Source: an uncultured Caulobacterales bacterium (GTDB lineage Bacteria > Pseudomonadota > Alphaproteobacteria > Caulobacterales > Caulobacteraceae). Taken from it: DNA of 64,000 nucleotides. The stretch covers positions 248,001-312,000 of the forward strand of contig CAISEP010000017.1 of the NCBI GenBank assembly GCA_903884425.1, written 5' to 3'. Position 1 is the stretch's first letter. Each line of letters begins with the position of its first letter. Below the pieces are notes generated by a model. The model was given only the letters and a program-made list of their open reading frames with translations, was not told where the DNA came from and did not search any database. The translations under genes and the position numbers were made by a program. This document shows, piece after piece, positions 61,742 through 64,000 of the stretch.

Positions 61742-62857
61742 CTACCGCTCCGCCCAGGCCGTGCCCGGGGTGAGGAACGGCAGCCGGTCCAGCGGGTCGA
61801 AGCCGGACCGGGGGTGGCGCACGGCCCACAGCGGGTCCCACGCGCCCGTGGCCTCCAGCCGGGCCCGCACCGTGGCGGCGGCAGCCTCGGGCAGGGCCTC
61901 GAAGCGGCGCTGCAACTGGTCGAGGCACCACACCCGGTAGGGATGCGGCGGCAGGTGATAGGTCACCCCCTCCGTCACCGTGTCGAAGGTGGAAAGACCC
62001 GCCGCATGCGCCCGGGCATTGTCGGCCAGATAGGGCAGATAGGCCCCGCCGATGTCCCGGAGGATCGGGTCGAGGTCCCCGGGCACCTGGTCCGGCGCGG
62101 GGCCCGAAAGCCGGCTGGCCCGCGCCGCCCACATCCGCGCCAGCCACAGGAACACCGACGGGGCCCGGTCCCGCAGGATCCGCGACGGGGTGGGGTCGAG
62201 GCCGAAATGCCGGAACATGGAGGCGAAATAGCCGAAATCGGCCAGGCTGGGCCGCTCCCCCAGCAGGAAGGGCCGCCGGGAGAGGATCGCCTCCGGCCAG
62301 TCGAGGTTGCGCAGATAGAGGCTTTCCACATGCGCCCGAGTGGCCGGGGTGACCCCGTCCCTGGCCAGGTACCTGTGACGCTGCCGGGCGATGATCCCCC
62401 ACTGCCGCAGCCACAGGGGGCCCGGCACATCCCGCAGCATCTCCGCAGCGATGCGCCGACCCATGTGCCAGGCGTCCATGGGGTAGCTCCAGCGATAGTG
62501 GAGCGCCGGACGCCACAGCCACTCGTCGGCATAGTCCTCGATCAGGGCCGCCAGAAACGCAGTCGCCGGGTCGGTGGGGGTCACCGGGACGGTGGTGGCA
62601 CCGGACGCGTCGAACCAGCCGATGATGGCGGTGGAGTCGGTCATCCAGCGCCCGTCCGCCAGCTCGATCGCCGGCATCTGGGCCATGCCGGTCATCTGTG
62701 CCGCCCGCCGCAGGGCCGCGGTGTCCATCTCGGCGAACCGGTGGGGGATCTCCGCATAGCGCAGATAGGCCTGAACCTTGCCGGTGAAATAGGACAGGTC
62801 GAGGCCGTGCAGCACGGCCTCTCCCGTCGCCGTCGCAGGCAGGCTCTGGTCGGTCAC
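61742..62857 (-). CDS. Atypical GST-like protein (paralogue A)
   Basis: Protein of 371 residues with an N-terminal GST-like domain (LDLSYFTGKVQAYLRYAEI, then MPAIELADGRW) and a long helical region with ALIEDYADEWLWRPALHYRW and RPFLLGERPSLADFGYFASM, the latter typical of GST C-terminal domains. Compared with paralogue B it has the same layout and end motif (PYRVWCLDQLQRRFEAL) but low overall identity. The start is a GTG at 62857 that overlaps the adh stop (GTGA), so it is coupled to the alcohol dehydrogenase. Function not known; a redox or conjugating role beside the dehydrogenase is inference. Confidence 0.8.
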   Translation of the reverse strand: MTDQSLPATATGEAVLHGLDLSYFTGKVQAYLRYAEIPHRFAEMDTAALRRAAQMTGMAQMPAIELADGRWMTDSTAIIGWFDASGATTVPVTPTDPATAFLAALIEDYADEWLWRPALHYRWSYPMDAWHMGRRIAAEMLRDVPGPLWLRQWGIIARQRHRYLARDGVTPATRAHVESLYLRNLDWPEAILSRRPFLLGERPSLADFGYFASMFRHFGLDPTPSRILRDRAPSVFLWLARMWAARASRLSGPAPDQVPGDLDPILRDIGGAYLPYLADNARAHAAGLSTFDTVTEGVTYHLPPHPYRVWCLDQLQRRFEALPEAAAATVRARLEATGAWDPLWAVRHPRSGFDPLDRLPFLTPGTAWAER

Positions 62858-63939
62858 GCGTCGAACATGATCACCGAGCGGGCGACCTTGCCGGTCTTCA
62901 TCTCCTCGAAGGCGTCGTTCACCTGGGCCAGCTTGATCCGGTGGCTGATCAGGTCATCCAGCTTCAGCTTGCCGGCCAGGTAGAAGTCCACCAGCCGGGG
63001 CATGTCCACCGGGAAGCGGTTGGAGCCCATCAGCGAGCCCTGCAGCCGCCGCTCCCCCAGGAACATGAAGCCCGGCAGCTCGATGGTCTGGCCGATGGGG
63101 ATCATGCCGATGATGTTGGCCACGCCGCCGCGGCCGGTCATCATGAAGGCCTGCTCGGAGGTCTTCTTCAGCCCCACCGCCTCGAAAGCATGGTCGACGC
63201 CCCCCTTCGTCATCTCCTGCACCGCCGCCACCGGGTCGGTGTCCGCCGCGCAGATGAAGTCGGTGGCCCCGAAGTGCCGGGCCAGGTTGTCCTTCGAGGG
63301 GGACATGTCGATGGCGATGATGCGCGATGCCCCGGCAATGGCCGCGCCGTTGATGGCCGCAAGCCCGACGCCGCCGCAGCCGATCACCGCCACGGTCTCG
63401 CCCGGCCGGACATTGGAGGTGTGGATGACGGAGCCGACCCCGGTCATGACGCTGCAGCCGATCAGGGCGGCGCGGTCCAGCGGCATGTCCTTGCGGATGG
63501 AGACGCAGGCATTCTCGTGGATCAGCATCTGCTCGGCGAAGGAGGACAGGTTCAGGTACTGGGCCATGGCCTCCCCGTTCTGGGTCAGGCGGGTGGGATT
63601 GCCCTCGTCCCGACGGGTCTCGGCCCCGTCGCACAGGCTGAGATGCCCGGTGACGCAGTGCTTGCAGTGGCCGCAGAAGGCCGACAGGCAGGTGATCACG
63701 TGGTCGCCCGGCTTCACCGTGCGCACCTCCGACCCCACCTGCTCGACAATGCCCGCGCTCTCGTGGCCCAGCACCGCGGGCAGCACGGTGGGATACTTGC
63801 CCTCGATGAAATGCAGGTCGGAGTGGCAGACCCCTGCGGCGACGGTGCGGATCAGCACCTCCCGCGGGCCCGGCTTGGAAATCTGCACATCCTCGATCTG
63901 CAGGGGCTGACCCACCTGGCGAAGCACTGCGGCCTTCAT
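62854..63939 (-). CDS. Zinc-dependent alcohol dehydrogenase (MDR family)
   Basis: Medium-chain dehydrogenase of 361 residues. Catalytic zinc ligands are Cys38 (GVCHSD) and the GHE motif (His59, Glu60); the structural zinc is held by CGHCKHC...C (Cys89, 92, 95, 103). The Rossmann motif is GCGGVGLAAINGA, followed by IIAIDMSPSK. The fold is of the class III / benzyl alcohol dehydrogenase type; relatives oxidise primary alcohols, or aldehydes as glutathione adducts, which would fit the GST-like genes downstream. It is the first gene of the minus-strand run adh, GST-like A, GST-like B, FGE. The stop overlaps the next start by 4 bp. Confidence 0.93.
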   Translation of the reverse strand: MKAAVLRQVGQPLQIEDVQISKPGPREVLIRTVAAGVCHSDLHFIEGKYPTVLPAVLGHESAGIVEQVGSEVRTVKPGDHVITCLSAFCGHCKHCVTGHLSLCDGAETRRDEGNPTRLTQNGEAMAQYLNLSSFAEQMLIHENACVSIRKDMPLDRAALIGCSVMTGVGSVIHTSNVRPGETVAVIGCGGVGLAAINGAAIAGASRIIAIDMSPSKDNLARHFGATDFICAADTDPVAAVQEMTKGGVDHAFEAVGLKKTSEQAFMMTGRGGVANIIGMIPIGQTIELPGFMFLGERRLQGSLMGSNRFPVDMPRLVDFYLAGKLKLDDLISHRIKLAQVNDAFEEMKTGKVARSVIMFDA

Positions 63940-64000
63940 CTCGTCTCTCCCGGTCCCTTGTTTGGTTGGGCCGAGTGTGAACCGGCGGAGCGTCCCCCGT

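Overview
The window is 64 kb of very GC-rich, densely packed bacterial chromosome with 46 protein genes, the first cut by the window edge. No rRNA, tRNA, CRISPR array, insertion sequence, prophage or plasmid replication gene was found. Gene content points to a free-living, catabolically versatile alphaproteobacterium: TonB receptor, beta-oxidation genes, carotenoid oxygenase, hybrid histidine kinases, EF-P with EpmA/EpmB, and TCCTTCGAGACG / CTCAGGATGACG intergenic repeats. Something near Caulobacterales, Sphingomonadales or Rhodospirillales is plausible; the genus cannot be fixed from sequence alone.

Layout. 1-6 kb: carotenoid oxygenase, secreted type-B carboxylesterase, EamA exporter and a bifunctional enoyl-CoA hydratase/3-hydroxyacyl-CoA dehydrogenase. 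6-11.7 kb: DUF4260 membrane protein, hybrid kinase 1, two divergent crotonase-family genes, a VanX-type dipeptidase and a PaaI-type thioesterase. 11.7-19 kb: a 356-bp structured leader, MATE exporter, secernin-type C69 peptidase, SDR, HSL-type esterase, LmbE-type deacetylase and a Gfo/Idh/MocA oxidoreductase. 19-24 kb: a likely acyl-CoA catabolic operon (two acyl-CoA dehydrogenases, acyl-CoA ligase, alpha/beta hydrolase). 24-30 kb: a TolC/adaptor/RND efflux operon with 4-bp overlaps. 30-37 kb: Nramp-like transporter, YncE-like propeller, divergent TonB receptor and a phosphoesterase. 37-45 kb: DEAD-box helicase, PaiB, SodC, two convergent Ntn-hydrolase acylases and a GST. 45-51 kb: hybrid kinase 2, TesB and a FAD-linked oxidase. 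51-54 kb: efp, epmA and epmB. 54-64 kb: hybrid kinase 3, a Tat-exported sulfatase, TetR, a formylglycine-generating enzyme (FGE), two atypical GST-like proteins and a zinc alcohol dehydrogenase.

How the parts work together. EpmB and EpmA make and attach (R)-beta-lysine to EF-P. The FGE can convert a cysteine of the nearby sulfatase, whose motif is the unusual C-S-C-T-R. The YncE/TonB/Nramp block resembles a metal-uptake locus. The 19-24 kb genes, the crotonases, the FadJ-like protein and TesB serve CoA-thioester metabolism.

Two families of palindromic repeats mark gene ends. Family A has six loci, each pairing two unit types that differ by a base-pair swap. Family B has four loci, all between convergent genes. 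Neither family lies in a divergent promoter region, which suggests they work in transcription termination or mRNA 3'-end protection.
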